DNA of 21,640 nucleotides from Lachnospiraceae bacterium (GCA_016291475.1 JAEEXJ010000058.1:1-21640), one strand, 5' to 3'. Positions 6,047 through 13,550 are shown, numbered from the stretch's first letter. Notes: generated by a model from the sequence alone, not told the origin. Numbers and translations are program-made.

Positions 6047-7963
6047 ATGAATAAAAAACAGAAAAAAGTTTTATATCGCATAATCGTTTCTTCGGTGCTC
6101 CTCATCGTACTTCAGATCCTCCTTCACTTTGTAGAGCTTCCCGTGATAGTTCAGTTCGTACTCTACATGGTGCCCTACATCATCATCGGAGGCGACATCC
6201 TTAAGAAAGCATTCCATGGCATCACACACAAGCAGATCTTTGACGAATGCTTCCTTATGACTGTGGCGACCATCGGTGCCATCATTCTCGGCCTTGTAAC
6301 CGCAGGCGAGGAGGGCGGATTCTTAGAGGGCGTAGCCGTCATGCTCTTTTACCAGATAGGTGAACTCTTCCAGAGCGTTGCCGTCGGAAAGAGCAGGAAA
6401 AATATTACGGACCTTATGGACATTCGTCCCGATTATGCAAATATCTATGATGAAAACGGTGAGCTGGTTCAGGCAGATCCCGATGACATAGAGATAGGAA
6501 CCATAATCGTTGTTAAAGCGGGAGAGAAGATTCCCATTGACGGAATCGTAAGAGAAGGCAGCGCAACTCTTGATACCTCAGCACTTACCGGTGAATCACT
6601 TCCCGTTCCCAAGGAGGCGGGCGATGAAGTTATCAGCGGATGCGTTAACCTGACAGGACTTCTCAAGATCGAGACCACAAGAGAATTCGGTGAATCCACC
6701 GTATCCAAGATCCTCGACATGGTAGAGAATTCTTCCATGAAAAAGAGTAAGTCCGAGAACTTCATCTCCAAATTTGCAAGATATTACACCCCCATCGTAT
6801 GTTACCTCGCCCTTGCGCTTGCTTTGCTTCCTCCCATAGTTTTGATCATCATGGGCAACGCTCCCATGTGGGGAACATGGGTCATCAGAGCACTTACCTT
6901 CCTGGTAATCAGCTGCCCCTGCGCCCTTGTTATATCCATCCCCTTAAGCTTCTTCGGGGGGATCGGTGCCGCATCATCAAACGGAATCCTGGTCAAAGGC
7001 TCCAACTACCTTGAAGCCCTTTCGGAAACCGGCATCATCGCTTTCGATAAAACCGGAACTCTTACCAAGGGAAAATTTGAGGTTGCGGCGGTTCACACTT
7101 CTGCCTCATATACCGAGGAGCAGATAATCAAATACGCGGCGCTTGCAGAGAGCTACTCGGATCATCCCATTGCTCTTTCGATAAAAAAATACGCGGATGA
7201 AAAAGGGTTCAAGAGTAAAGAAGAGATATTCGAGGACGAGAACATCCCCGGAAGAGGAGTAAGGGTCAAGACCTTTTCACACGAAGTATACGCCGGAAAT
7301 GCAGCACTTATAGAAGGGCTCGGACTTGTTCCGATAGAATGTGAAGAACCCGGAACTGTCGTTCATGTGTCGGCTGACGGAAAATATCTTGGCTGCATAC
7401 TGATCGCAGACTGTGTAAAGCCTACATCTAAAAAGGCCATGAGCAGCCTCAGATCATCCGGCATCAGAAGACTTGTAATGCTCACCGGTGACCGGGAAGA
7501 AAGCGCAAAACACGTTGCGGAAGAACTCGGACTTTCCGAATACAGAGCGGGGCTCCTTCCCGGCGATAAAGTTGATGAAGTTGAAAAGCTTATCAGCGAA
7601 AAGAAACCGAAAGAAAAGCTTGCCTTCGTGGGTGACGGAATAAACGATGCACCGGTTTTATCAAGAGCCGATATCGGTATCGCTATGGGCGCCATGGGTT
7701 CCGATGCGGCTATAGAAAGTGCGGATGTAGTCTTAATGGATGACGATCCCTCCAAGATCGCACTTGCTATGAAGATCTCAAGGAAGTGTCTTGCGATCGT
7801 TCACCAGAACATCGTATTTGCAATTGGCATCAAAGTCCTCTGCCTGCTACTGGGTGCGATGGGAATCGCAAATATGTGGATGGCCATCTTCGCGGATGTC
7901 GGTGTTATGATCATCGCCGTTCTCAACGCCGTAAGATGCTTAAAAATCCCGAAAAATGCTTAA
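6047..7963 (+). CDS. cadA: P1B-2 type Zn2+/Cd2+/Pb2+ exporting ATPase without an N-terminal metal-binding domain
   Basis: A 638-residue P1B ATPase that exports divalent metals. Landmarks in order: paired N-terminal membrane helices, TSALTGESLPV (actuator TGE), the membrane CPC in SCPCALVISIP, DKTGTLTKG with the phosphorylated Asp, SDHPIAL (HP motif), MLTGDREESA, and GDGINDAPVLSRADIGIAMG. The last membrane pair has a Lys in AIGIKVLCLLLGAMG and Asp-x-Gly in FADVGVMIIAVLNAVR, the signature of the Zn/Cd/Pb subgroup rather than copper pumps. It starts directly with MNKKQKKVLYRIIV and has no HMA domain; that function is in the gene 66 bp upstream. Expression probably depends on read-through past the hairpin at 5986-6008. 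The last codons lie in a 20-bp tandem duplication. Confidence 0.93.
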   Translation: MNKKQKKVLYRIIVSSVLLIVLQILLHFVELPVIVQFVLYMVPYIIIGGDILKKAFHGITHKQIFDECFLMTVATIGAIILGLVTAGEEGGFLEGVAVMLFYQIGELFQSVAVGKSRKNITDLMDIRPDYANIYDENGELVQADPDDIEIGTIIVVKAGEKIPIDGIVREGSATLDTSALTGESLPVPKEAGDEVISGCVNLTGLLKIETTREFGESTVSKILDMVENSSMKKSKSENFISKFARYYTPIVCYLALALALLPPIVLIIMGNAPMWGTWVIRALTFLVISCPCALVISIPLSFFGGIGAASSNGILVKGSNYLEALSETGIIAFDKTGTLTKGKFEVAAVHTSASYTEEQIIKYAALAESYSDHPIALSIKKYADEKGFKSKEEIFEDENIPGRGVRVKTFSHEVYAGNAALIEGLGLVPIECEEPGTVVHVSADGKYLGCILIADCVKPTSKKAMSSLRSSGIRRLVMLTGDREESAKHVAEELGLSEYRAGLLPGDKVDEVEKLISEKKPKEKLAFVGDGINDAPVLSRADIGIAMGAMGSDAAIESADVVLMDDDPSKIALAMKISRKCLAIVHQNIVFAIGIKVLCLLLGAMGIANMWMAIFADVGVMIIAVLNAVRCLKIPKNA

Positions 7964-7975
7964 AAATCCCGAAAA
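7936..7975 (+). repeat. 20-bp tandem duplication over the ATPase stop codon
   Basis: ATGCTTAAAAATCCCGAAAA occurs twice head to tail (7936-7955, 7956-7975). Because 20 is not a multiple of three, the second copy puts the frame onto the TAA at 7961-7963, so the protein ends LKIPKNA. Without the duplication the frame would run on about 11 residues further to a TAA near 8007. It looks like a recent slippage event. Confidence 0.85.
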
Positions 7976-7979
7976 TCCA

Positions 7980-8008
7980 TAGCCATAGCCCTACCCATGC
8001 TTTATAAT
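7980..8008 (+). promoter_or_regulatory. Probable clpX promoter
   Basis: TAGCCA (7980-7985), 17-bp spacer, TATAAT (8003-8008). The -10 is perfect and the -35 moderate (4/6). The predicted leader is about 20 nt and contains GAAAGGGT as ribosome site before ATG 8037. Confidence 0.5.
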
Positions 8009-8036
8009 TAGAACATCGTATTGAAAGGGTAAAGTT

Positions 8037-9578
8037 ATGGATAACGAAAACAAAGATAAAGATATAGATATAACCGAACCCTCGGATACTTCCGAGGGTT
8101 CTTTAAGTGAAGATAAGGATGCATCCAAAACAGGTGATGCCGGTAAAGACGACAATTCAACCTATGAGGATGTATGCTTCGTATGCCGCCGCCCCGAGAG
8201 TAAGACCGGCAAGATGTTCCGTCTTCCCGGAGGTATCTGCGTATGCCCCGACTGCATGCAGAAGACCATGGATACCGTATCCCAGTTTGATTACCAGGGA
8301 ATGCTGACGGGACAGAATGTGCCCACCGACGCTGAGCTCCGCAAGATGGTGGAAGATGCCGATAATGCCGAGAAATCAAATTCCGGCAAGGAAAAGAATC
8401 CTTATAATCCCTTCGGAAATTTCGGATTCATCAATCTTGCTAACCTTCAGGGAATGGGCGGGATCCCCAATAAGCAGAAGCTGAAGAAAAAAGATCCAAA
8501 TGCAAAGCCCCTCATCGACATCAAGAATCTCCCCGCACCTCACAAGATCAAGGAGAGCCTTGATAAATATGTTGTGGGACAGGAACATGCCAAGAAGGTT
8601 ATGTCCGTTGCCGTATATAACCACTATAAGAGAGTTGCAACCGACTCCATGGATTCCATTGAGATCGAAAAGTCCAACATCCTGCTCATCGGACCCACCG
8701 GATGCGGTAAAACATACATGGTAAGAACTCTCGCTAAACTCCTCGATGTGCCGCTTGCGATCGCAGATGCCACATCACTTACCGAAGCGGGATACATCGG
8801 AGACGACATCGAAAGCGTTGTCTCCAAACTCCTTGCGGCTGCCGATAACGATGTTGAAAAGGCAGAGAACGGTATTATTTTCATCGATGAGATCGATAAG
8901 ATAGCGAAAAAAGAAAACTCCAACCACCGCGACGTATCCGGTGAATCCGTACAGCAGGGAATGCTCAAGCTCCTTGAAGGATCCGAGGTTGAAGTTCCCG
9001 TGGGTGCATCCAGCAAGGGAGCAATGGTTCCTCTTGCAACGGTCAATACCAGAAACATTCTCTTCATCTGCGGCGGAGCATTCCCCGGACTTGAAGATAT
9101 AATCAAGCAGAGACTCTCCAAAACCAATTCCATCGGTTTCGGAGGAACTCTGAAGGATTCTTATGAGAACGACCCCGATATCCTGTCCAAAGTAACAACC
9201 GAGGATATCAGAAAATACGGAATGATCCCCGAATTTATCGGCCGTCTTCCTATTATCACGACCCTTCAGATGCTTACGAAGGAAATGCTCATCAAGATCA
9301 TGACAGAGCCCAAGAATGCAATACTCAAGCAGTATCAGAAGCTCCTTGAGCTTGATGAAGTTAAGCTTGAATTTGCAGACGATGCTCTCGAAGAGATCGC
9401 GGATAAAGCAATGGAACTTAAGACAGGTGCAAGAGGACTTCGCAGCATCATCGAAGACTATATGCTCGATATCATGTACGAGATCCCCAAGGATGACAAC
9501 ATCGGTACTGTTACTATCACCGGTGATTATCTAAAGGGTAAGGGAGCTCCTGTAATAGGTATGAGAGGTATAGAATGA
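8037..9578 (+). CDS. clpX: ClpX-type AAA+ unfoldase with extended N-terminus and linker
   Basis: ClpX unfolds proteins and feeds them to ClpP. The protein has 513 residues against about 420 for the family. The extra length is an acidic tail (1-43) and a linker (about 80-155). The zinc-binding domain keeps four cysteines (Cys47, 50, 70, 73) but its sequence diverges (CFVCRRPESKTGKMFRLPGG). The AAA+ core is complete: GPTGCGKT (219-226), pore-loop GYIGDD, IIFIDEIDK (Walker B), RDVSGESVQQGMLKLLEG, PEFIGRLPI, and the sensor-2 stretch TGARGLRSIIE. An IGFG loop, used for docking to ClpP, is present in NSIGFGGTLK. The pore loop is usually GYVGED. The zinc domain and ISB segment look like a second ClpX paralogue rather than the housekeeping copy. 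Its TGA overlaps the next ATG by 4 bp, so the two are translationally coupled. Confidence 0.93.
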   Translation: MDNENKDKDIDITEPSDTSEGSLSEDKDASKTGDAGKDDNSTYEDVCFVCRRPESKTGKMFRLPGGICVCPDCMQKTMDTVSQFDYQGMLTGQNVPTDAELRKMVEDADNAEKSNSGKEKNPYNPFGNFGFINLANLQGMGGIPNKQKLKKKDPNAKPLIDIKNLPAPHKIKESLDKYVVGQEHAKKVMSVAVYNHYKRVATDSMDSIEIEKSNILLIGPTGCGKTYMVRTLAKLLDVPLAIADATSLTEAGYIGDDIESVVSKLLAAADNDVEKAENGIIFIDEIDKIAKKENSNHRDVSGESVQQGMLKLLEGSEVEVPVGASSKGAMVPLATVNTRNILFICGGAFPGLEDIIKQRLSKTNSIGFGGTLKDSYENDPDILSKVTTEDIRKYGMIPEFIGRLPIITTLQMLTKEMLIKIMTEPKNAILKQYQKLLELDEVKLEFADDALEEIADKAMELKTGARGLRSIIEDYMLDIMYEIPKDDNIGTVTITGDYLKGKGAPVIGMRGIE

Positions 9579-11458
9579 GTTCCGTTATACAAGGCACAAC
9601 CATATACCTTCGCCCTATCACCGAATCCGATACTGACATGGTCCTTGCCTGGAGAAATTCCGACAGGACTGTCAGTAATTTCTACTACCGCACTCCTATC
9701 AGTACGGAAGACCATCTTAACTGGATCCGTAATAAAGTAAATACGGGTGAAGTCTATCAGTACATTGTCTGTATGAAAGAAGGCGATGTGCCGGTTGGCT
9801 GCGTATATCTCCAGCACATAGATACTGCGACTCTCACCGGAGAAACGGGAGTATTCTTTTCAGAGGATGCGCCTGCGGGTAAGGGACTCGCTACGGAAGC
9901 GGTTAAGCTCATCGGAGAAAAAGTCGGATTCGAAATGCTGGGACTTCTTCATCTGACAGCAAAGGTTATGGAGAAAAATACCGCCAGCAGGAGAGTTCAT
10001 GAAAAGTCCGGATACAGACTTGTAAAAACAGTGCAGGGCGAATCCTGCACGGACGGTGAGATCGTAAATTCTCTTTTTTTTCTCAAAGATGCGGATAAGA
10101 CAGTTATCCCGAGAAAGACGCTTATAAAGCCTCATACCGGTAAGATCACCGAAACGGATGACGGATATCTGATCGAAGTTCCCGGTTCAAAGAGCATTAC
10201 TAATCGTGCTCTTCTTATTGCCATGCTTGCGGAAGGAAGTACGGTTCTTAACGGTGTGCTTTTTTCCGATGATACCGAAAGCTTTTTGAATTGCATGGAC
10301 AGCCTCGGGATTGAGACGATTGTGGACCGCGAAAAATGCACAGTAACCGTAAAAGGATGCGGCGGAAATATCCCTATGAAGGAGGCTTCTCTTAACGTGG
10401 GCTCTGCGGGAACGGCTGCAAGATTTCTTACCGCGGTTCTCGGCCTCGTTAATGAAGGCATCTACCACATGGATTCATCCGACCAGATGAAAAAACGTCC
10501 CATGGCACCTCTTCTTAATTCTCTAATCGATCTCGGATGTGAGGTCGAATACGAAGGAGAAGAGGGATTCTTTCCTTTTACACTCAAGCCTCACGGAATA
10601 GGTAAATCTGAGACCGCGGTTGATATAGACAAGAGCTCCCAGTTTCTGAGCGCTCTTATCATAGCATCCGCATTTATCAAGCCGGATCTGAAGATAGACG
10701 TCACCGGCAAGCACGGCATGACCTATGTTGAGATGACCAGGAAGATGGTAAGTGAGTCAGAGGGACGGTTCTCTCTGACTCACTCCGAAGGAGCGAGTCA
10801 AGGAGAACCGTCCCTGCTGACTCACTACTCCATCGAGCCCGATGCCTCAGCTGCTGCTTATTTCTTCGCCATGTCCCCTCTCATCGGAAAATCCGTAACC
10901 ATCACAGGCCTTCATGAAGACTCCATGCAGGGAGACACAGGCTTTGTAAAAGTACTCCAAAATATTGGATGGATTAACTATGAAGATACCCCGGAAGGAA
11001 TTAGGGTCAGTTGTGACAATGGGGACGTACCCCATTGTCAGAAGGATTCCCTGACAAAGGGGTACGTCCCCAATGTCACTATCGACATGTCTTCCTGCTC
11101 CGATCAGACCATTACCCTTGCTGCCATTGCTCCCTTCACAGGCAAGAATATCCGAATCACCGGTATATCCCATATCAGAGTTCAGGAAAGTGATCGCATA
11201 AGCGCCATCGTGACCGAATTAAATAAACTTGGGGTAAAGTGTTCAGAAGAGGGAGACGATATATTAATTGACGTATCATGCCCTCATCCGGCAGAAATAG
11301 AAACTTACAACGACCACAGAATGGCTATGGGCTTTTCTCTGATAGGACTTGCGGTACCGGGAATAACCATCCTTAATCCGTCGTGCTGCGGAAAGACCTT
11401 CCCCGACTACTTCGCATATCTATATGAAATAATGAAGCGTCCCCACTGTCACCTGTGA
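9575..11458 (+). CDS. aroA: GNAT acetyltransferase fused to EPSP synthase (3-phosphoshikimate 1-carboxyvinyltransferase)
   Basis: A 627-residue two-domain protein. Residues 1 to about 175 are a RimJ/RimL-like GNAT acetyltransferase: TTIYLRPITESD, the acetyl-CoA loop APAGKGLATEAVKLI (99-113) and NTASRRVHEKSGYRLV. Residues from about 195 are EPSP synthase, which joins PEP to shikimate-3-phosphate for aromatic amino acids: PGSKSITNRAL (203-213), NVGSAGTAARFL, KKRPMAPL, SSQFLSAL, YSIEPDASAAAYF, QESDRISAIV, and YNDHRMAMG near the end. The junction is open with no stop or frameshift. Repeat DNA is translated at three places: about residues 393-418, 480-502 and 621-626. The active-site motifs all lie outside these parts, so activity is plausible. 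The fusion is unusual; whether the GNAT domain acts on a shikimate intermediate or on something else cannot be said. Confidence 0.9.
   Translation: MSSVIQGTTIYLRPITESDTDMVLAWRNSDRTVSNFYYRTPISTEDHLNWIRNKVNTGEVYQYIVCMKEGDVPVGCVYLQHIDTATLTGETGVFFSEDAPAGKGLATEAVKLIGEKVGFEMLGLLHLTAKVMEKNTASRRVHEKSGYRLVKTVQGESCTDGEIVNSLFFLKDADKTVIPRKTLIKPHTGKITETDDGYLIEVPGSKSITNRALLIAMLAEGSTVLNGVLFSDDTESFLNCMDSLGIETIVDREKCTVTVKGCGGNIPMKEASLNVGSAGTAARFLTAVLGLVNEGIYHMDSSDQMKKRPMAPLLNSLIDLGCEVEYEGEEGFFPFTLKPHGIGKSETAVDIDKSSQFLSALIIASAFIKPDLKIDVTGKHGMTYVEMTRKMVSESEGRFSLTHSEGASQGEPSLLTHYSIEPDASAAAYFFAMSPLIGKSVTITGLHEDSMQGDTGFVKVLQNIGWINYEDTPEGIRVSCDNGDVPHCQKDSLTKGYVPNVTIDMSSCSDQTITLAAIAPFTGKNIRITGISHIRVQESDRISAIVTELNKLGVKCSEEGDDILIDVSCPHPAEIETYNDHRMAMGFSLIGLAVPGITILNPSCCGKTFPDYFAYLYEIMKRPHCHL
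10751..10826. repeat. GGGACG-type palindromic repeat, subtype D, inside aroA
   Basis: Outer arms AGTGAGTCAG-AG-GGACGGTTCTC and its complement (ending GCTGACTCACT, one base indel) enclose inner arms TGACTCACTCC / GGAGCGAGTCA (one mismatch) around GAA. The whole 76 bp is read through in the aroA frame as about SESEGRFSLTHSEGASQG and following residues, between KMV and the conserved YSIEPDAS. The distance between these two landmarks is close to normal, so the repeat seems to have replaced native sequence. Confidence 0.85.
11013..11079. repeat. GGGACG-type palindromic repeat, subtype A copy 3, inside aroA
   Basis: 29-bp arms (11013-11041, 11051-11079) with two mismatches and a 9-nt loop. The head GTGACAATGGGGACGTACCC is that of the copies after glmS and htrA. 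It is translated in the aroA frame as CDNGDVPHCQKDSLTKGYVP, between GIRV and the conserved IDMSSCSDQ strand. Compared with typical AroA this linker is about a dozen residues longer. Confidence 0.88.
11437..11452 (-). repeat. Solitary half repeat unit forming the aroA C-terminus
   Basis: GCGTCCCCACTGTCAC on the plus strand is the complement of GTGACAGTGGGGACGC, i.e. one head unit of the subtype A repeat without its inverted partner. It encodes most of the final RPHCHL of the GNAT-AroA protein and ends 3 bp before the stop codon (11456-11458). Confidence 0.6.
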
Positions 11459-11464
11459 TATAAT
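11456..11464 (+). promoter_or_regulatory. Extended -10 promoter of the diguanylate cyclase gene
   Basis: TGATATAAT: TATAAT at 11459-11464 with the TGn extension directly before it, overlapping the aroA stop codon. No good -35 box. Leader about 20 nt, with CGGAGG just before the TTG start at 11492. Confidence 0.5.
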
Positions 11465-11491
11465 TTACGAAAACGATCTTCGGAGGCTCAT

Positions 11492-12613
11492 TTGGAAGAA
11501 GCATCTGAACAGAAGAAAAGAAGTGCAATCGTCCGTATCTTAACCGGAACGGACAGCGTTAATCACCAGGAAATCCTGGAGATTCTTTCGATTGCAGTAA
11601 TCGTAGTCCATGTTATGATGGTTTTCCTATTCCATATCATGGGCGTCTGGCAGCTTTCCCTCTATAACATCATCGTAACCGCATATTATTCCTACTGCTA
11701 TACCACTGTCCGTGAGGGCAAGGTAAGGCTTGGATATATACTGACCTTCTTCGAGATAGTGGCACAGATGATCCTCACCACTCTGATCGTCGGATGGAGC
11801 GTCGGATTCTATGCTTACGTCATCGCACTTATCCCGCTTTACTACTACATAAACATGTTTCTTGGAAGAAACGGAGATCATCCTTTTACCCCCTATATCT
11901 GGGCGATGATCACCTTCGGAGTTTTCCTCGGAACCTATATCCTTAACCTTAACATCAGTCCCGTGAAAGAACTAGAGACGACGCAGAAGGTTTTGATCTT
12001 TATTTTCAACTCCTTCTTCGCTTTTCAGCTAATTGCCTGGATGTCGCATTTTCTGGTGCTTGGATATAAGAAGTCCCTCCACGATATGGCTGAAAAGAAT
12101 GCGTCGCTGGACATTGCGGCAGGTCAGGATTCTCTTACCAAGCTATACAACAGACGTACCATGGAAGAGAAGCTTGATAAGGCCATGGAAGAGGCCAAGA
12201 CAAACGGAACCATCTTCAGCCTTGTAATGGGAGATATAGATTTCTTCAAGAAGATCAATGACTCATACGGACATGATTGCGGAGATGTGGCTCTCGTATC
12301 AGTTTCGGATATCTTGAAAGCCTGCGTAAGAGACGGCGATTACGTCTGCAGATGGGGAGGCGAGGAATTCCTCCTTCTCATATCAGGTAACAGAGGCGTG
12401 GCAACAACCGTCGCTGAACGTATCAGATCCAGAATAGAAAACAATGTTGTTGAATTCTCCGGTAACAAGATCAGATTCACAATGACCCTCGGCGTATCCA
12501 CATACGCTCCCGGCTATTCCCTGGAATCACTTATCAATCAGGCCGACGAAAATCTCTACTACGGCAAAGAACATGGCCGAAATCAGGTCGTTGCTTTAAA
12601 ACCTCACAGATGA
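11492..12613 (+). CDS. Membrane-bound diguanylate cyclase (GGDEF)
   Basis: Makes cyclic di-GMP from two GTP. The 373-residue protein has about six membrane helices (roughly 30-49, 53-70, 80-101, 104-124, 136-155, 168-190), a short helix, then a GGDEF domain from about 208. Visible motifs: QDSLTKLYNRRTM, MGDIDFFKKINDSYGHDCGD (metal and GTP site), and GGEEF at 289-293. An RxxD inhibitory site (R280-D283) lies exactly five residues before GGEEF, so product inhibition is expected. There is no EAL domain. The start is TTG with a strong GGAGG 6-10 bases upstream. The N-terminal membrane module may sense an unknown signal. The stop codon TGA is part of a TGACAAT stretch that looks like a decayed repeat head. 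Confidence 0.92.
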   Translation: MEEASEQKKRSAIVRILTGTDSVNHQEILEILSIAVIVVHVMMVFLFHIMGVWQLSLYNIIVTAYYSYCYTTVREGKVRLGYILTFFEIVAQMILTTLIVGWSVGFYAYVIALIPLYYYINMFLGRNGDHPFTPYIWAMITFGVFLGTYILNLNISPVKELETTQKVLIFIFNSFFAFQLIAWMSHFLVLGYKKSLHDMAEKNASLDIAAGQDSLTKLYNRRTMEEKLDKAMEEAKTNGTIFSLVMGDIDFFKKINDSYGHDCGDVALVSVSDILKACVRDGDYVCRWGGEEFLLLISGNRGVATTVAERIRSRIENNVVEFSGNKIRFTMTLGVSTYAPGYSLESLINQADENLYYGKEHGRNQVVALKPHR

Positions 12614-12621
12614 CAATAGAT

Positions 12622-12684
12622 ATGACATAAGGGACGCATCAGATTTGTCACCCGGTGACAAATCTGATGCGTCCCTTATGTCAT
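12622..12684. repeat. GGGACG-type palindromic repeat, subtype B copy 1
   Basis: Perfect 31-bp arms (12622-12652, 12654-12684) around a single C. The head reads ATGACATAAGGGACGCATC and the centre TTTGTCACC-C-GGTGACAAA. It fills the gap between the convergent diguanylate cyclase and hepT genes and directly touches the hepT stop codon (12685-12687), so it can serve as a bidirectional terminator. Confidence 0.92.
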
Positions 12685-13014
12685 CTACTCTTTTAGCAGC
12701 CGCATAAGATCCGGAATATCATGCTTCAATGTTTCAAATACAATATTTAGATCGATGTTGCCGTAATCATGAACTATACGATTTCTTAGACCAATCAGCT
12801 CATTCCATGGCATATTAGATTTCACTTCTTTATATTCCTCGGAAAGTCGTTTAGAGTTCTCTGAAATCTGAATCATTCTAAAGAGCATTGAATCGAGCAG
12901 AATTTCATTTTCATTTAATTCTTGGTAGTCAACATTTTTCATGTGAGCATTAATGAACTCGATATCCGTTATGATCTTGTCCAAATAGTAATTATCATTT
13001 TTCACATTATCCAT
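12685..13014 (-). CDS. hepT: HepT-like HEPN ribonuclease toxin
   Basis: A 109-residue all-helical HEPN (DUF86) protein. The RX4HXY motif is intact as RNRIVHDY (Arg77, His82, Tyr84). In HepT/MntA systems this is the RNase active site, and the Tyr is the residue AMPylated by the MntA antitoxin. The N-terminal helix reads YYLDKIITDIEFIN, typical for the family. The gene overlaps the upstream MNT gene by 8 bp (13007-13014), so the two are co-translated. The low-GC base composition differs from the housekeeping genes on either side. It ends directly on a palindromic repeat. Confidence 0.92.
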   Translation of the reverse strand: MDNVKNDNYYLDKIITDIEFINAHMKNVDYQELNENEILLDSMLFRMIQISENSKRLSEEYKEVKSNMPWNELIGLRNRIVHDYGNIDLNIVFETLKHDIPDLMRLLKE

Positions 13015-13480
13015 ATATCTTGATTCCGTCTTTTAATATCTCGTCTGTCAGCTCAAGATTATCCCTAAGTTGCTCGAGGCTAAGGACATCCACCTTTTTA
13101 TGGAGTGAAGTTCTTAGCTTTTCGACCATTCCATAAAATTTTAGTCCTTTTACATCGGATGAAATCAGCAGATCCACATCGCTGTTTCCCTGAGCCTTTC
13201 CTTTCGCATAAGACCCAAATAAAAAGCAATAATGAACAGGATACTCGGAAAAAACATCGGTGCACTTATCTTTAATATATTCCAAATCCAAAATACCGTG
13301 TTCTTCGTCTATTGGATTTATGGAATTAAGCTTATCAATAATGTAACTATATTTTAATGTCCCGATTTTACCTTCATCATTCTCATAGGATTTATAAGAC
13401 CTTAAGGAAATGCCAAGTATTTCTGCCGTCTGCTGTTGGGTCAATTTCTTCTGTTTCCTCAAATCCTTGATAGTGTTCAT
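13007..13480 (-). CDS. mntA: HTH-fused MNT nucleotidyltransferase antitoxin
   Basis: The 157-residue protein joins an XRE-type helix-turn-helix (about 1-52: LRKQKKLTQQQTAEILGISLRSYKSYE) to a minimal nucleotidyltransferase. The GSx10DxD motif is clear: GSYAKGKAQGNSDVDLL with Gly89-Ser90, Asp101 and Asp103, and a third Asp131 in KKVDVLSL. Such MntA proteins inactivate HepT by adding AMP to its Tyr. Many MntA proteins lack an HTH; here the fusion gives the antitoxin its own DNA-binding domain, and paired operator-like dyads lie upstream. GGAGGT precedes the ATG at 13480 by about 5 bases. Confidence 0.9.
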   Translation of the reverse strand: MNTIKDLRKQKKLTQQQTAEILGISLRSYKSYENDEGKIGTLKYSYIIDKLNSINPIDEEHGILDLEYIKDKCTDVFSEYPVHYCFLFGSYAKGKAQGNSDVDLLISSDVKGLKFYGMVEKLRTSLHKKVDVLSLEQLRDNLELTDEILKDGIKIYG

Positions 13481-13503
13481 AATGCACCTCCATTATGGAT
13501 AGT

Positions 13504-13550
13504 GTGCAATATTTGCACTTTAATGTCAATACAAAGTGCAAATATTGCAC
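13504..13550. promoter_or_regulatory. Twin operators and promoter of the HTH-MNT/HEPN pair
   Basis: Two dyads of the same form, GTGCAA-TAT-TTGCAC (13504-13518) and GTGCAA-ATA-TTGCAC (13536-13550), with centres 32 bp apart (three helical turns, same DNA face). Between them lies a minus-strand TTGACA (13529-13524); its -10 would fall near 13500-13506, where only a weak CACTAT is seen. Cooperative autorepression by the HTH of the antitoxin is the natural reading. A further small dyad ATAGGC-GATAT-GCCTAT (13581-13597) lies upstream with no assigned role. Confidence 0.7.

Noticed and set aside
10031..10050. GTGCAGG-GCGAAT-CCTGCAC hairpin inside the GNAT domain
   Set aside because: A 7-bp dyad within coding sequence without the GGGACG head; not part of the repeat family and no position suggests a role.
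515..11173. Numerous antisense and shifted frames of 60-170 residues over glmS, htrA, the ATPase, clpX and aroA
   Set aside because: They lie fully inside strongly supported genes, arise from the codon bias of those genes, and lack start signals.
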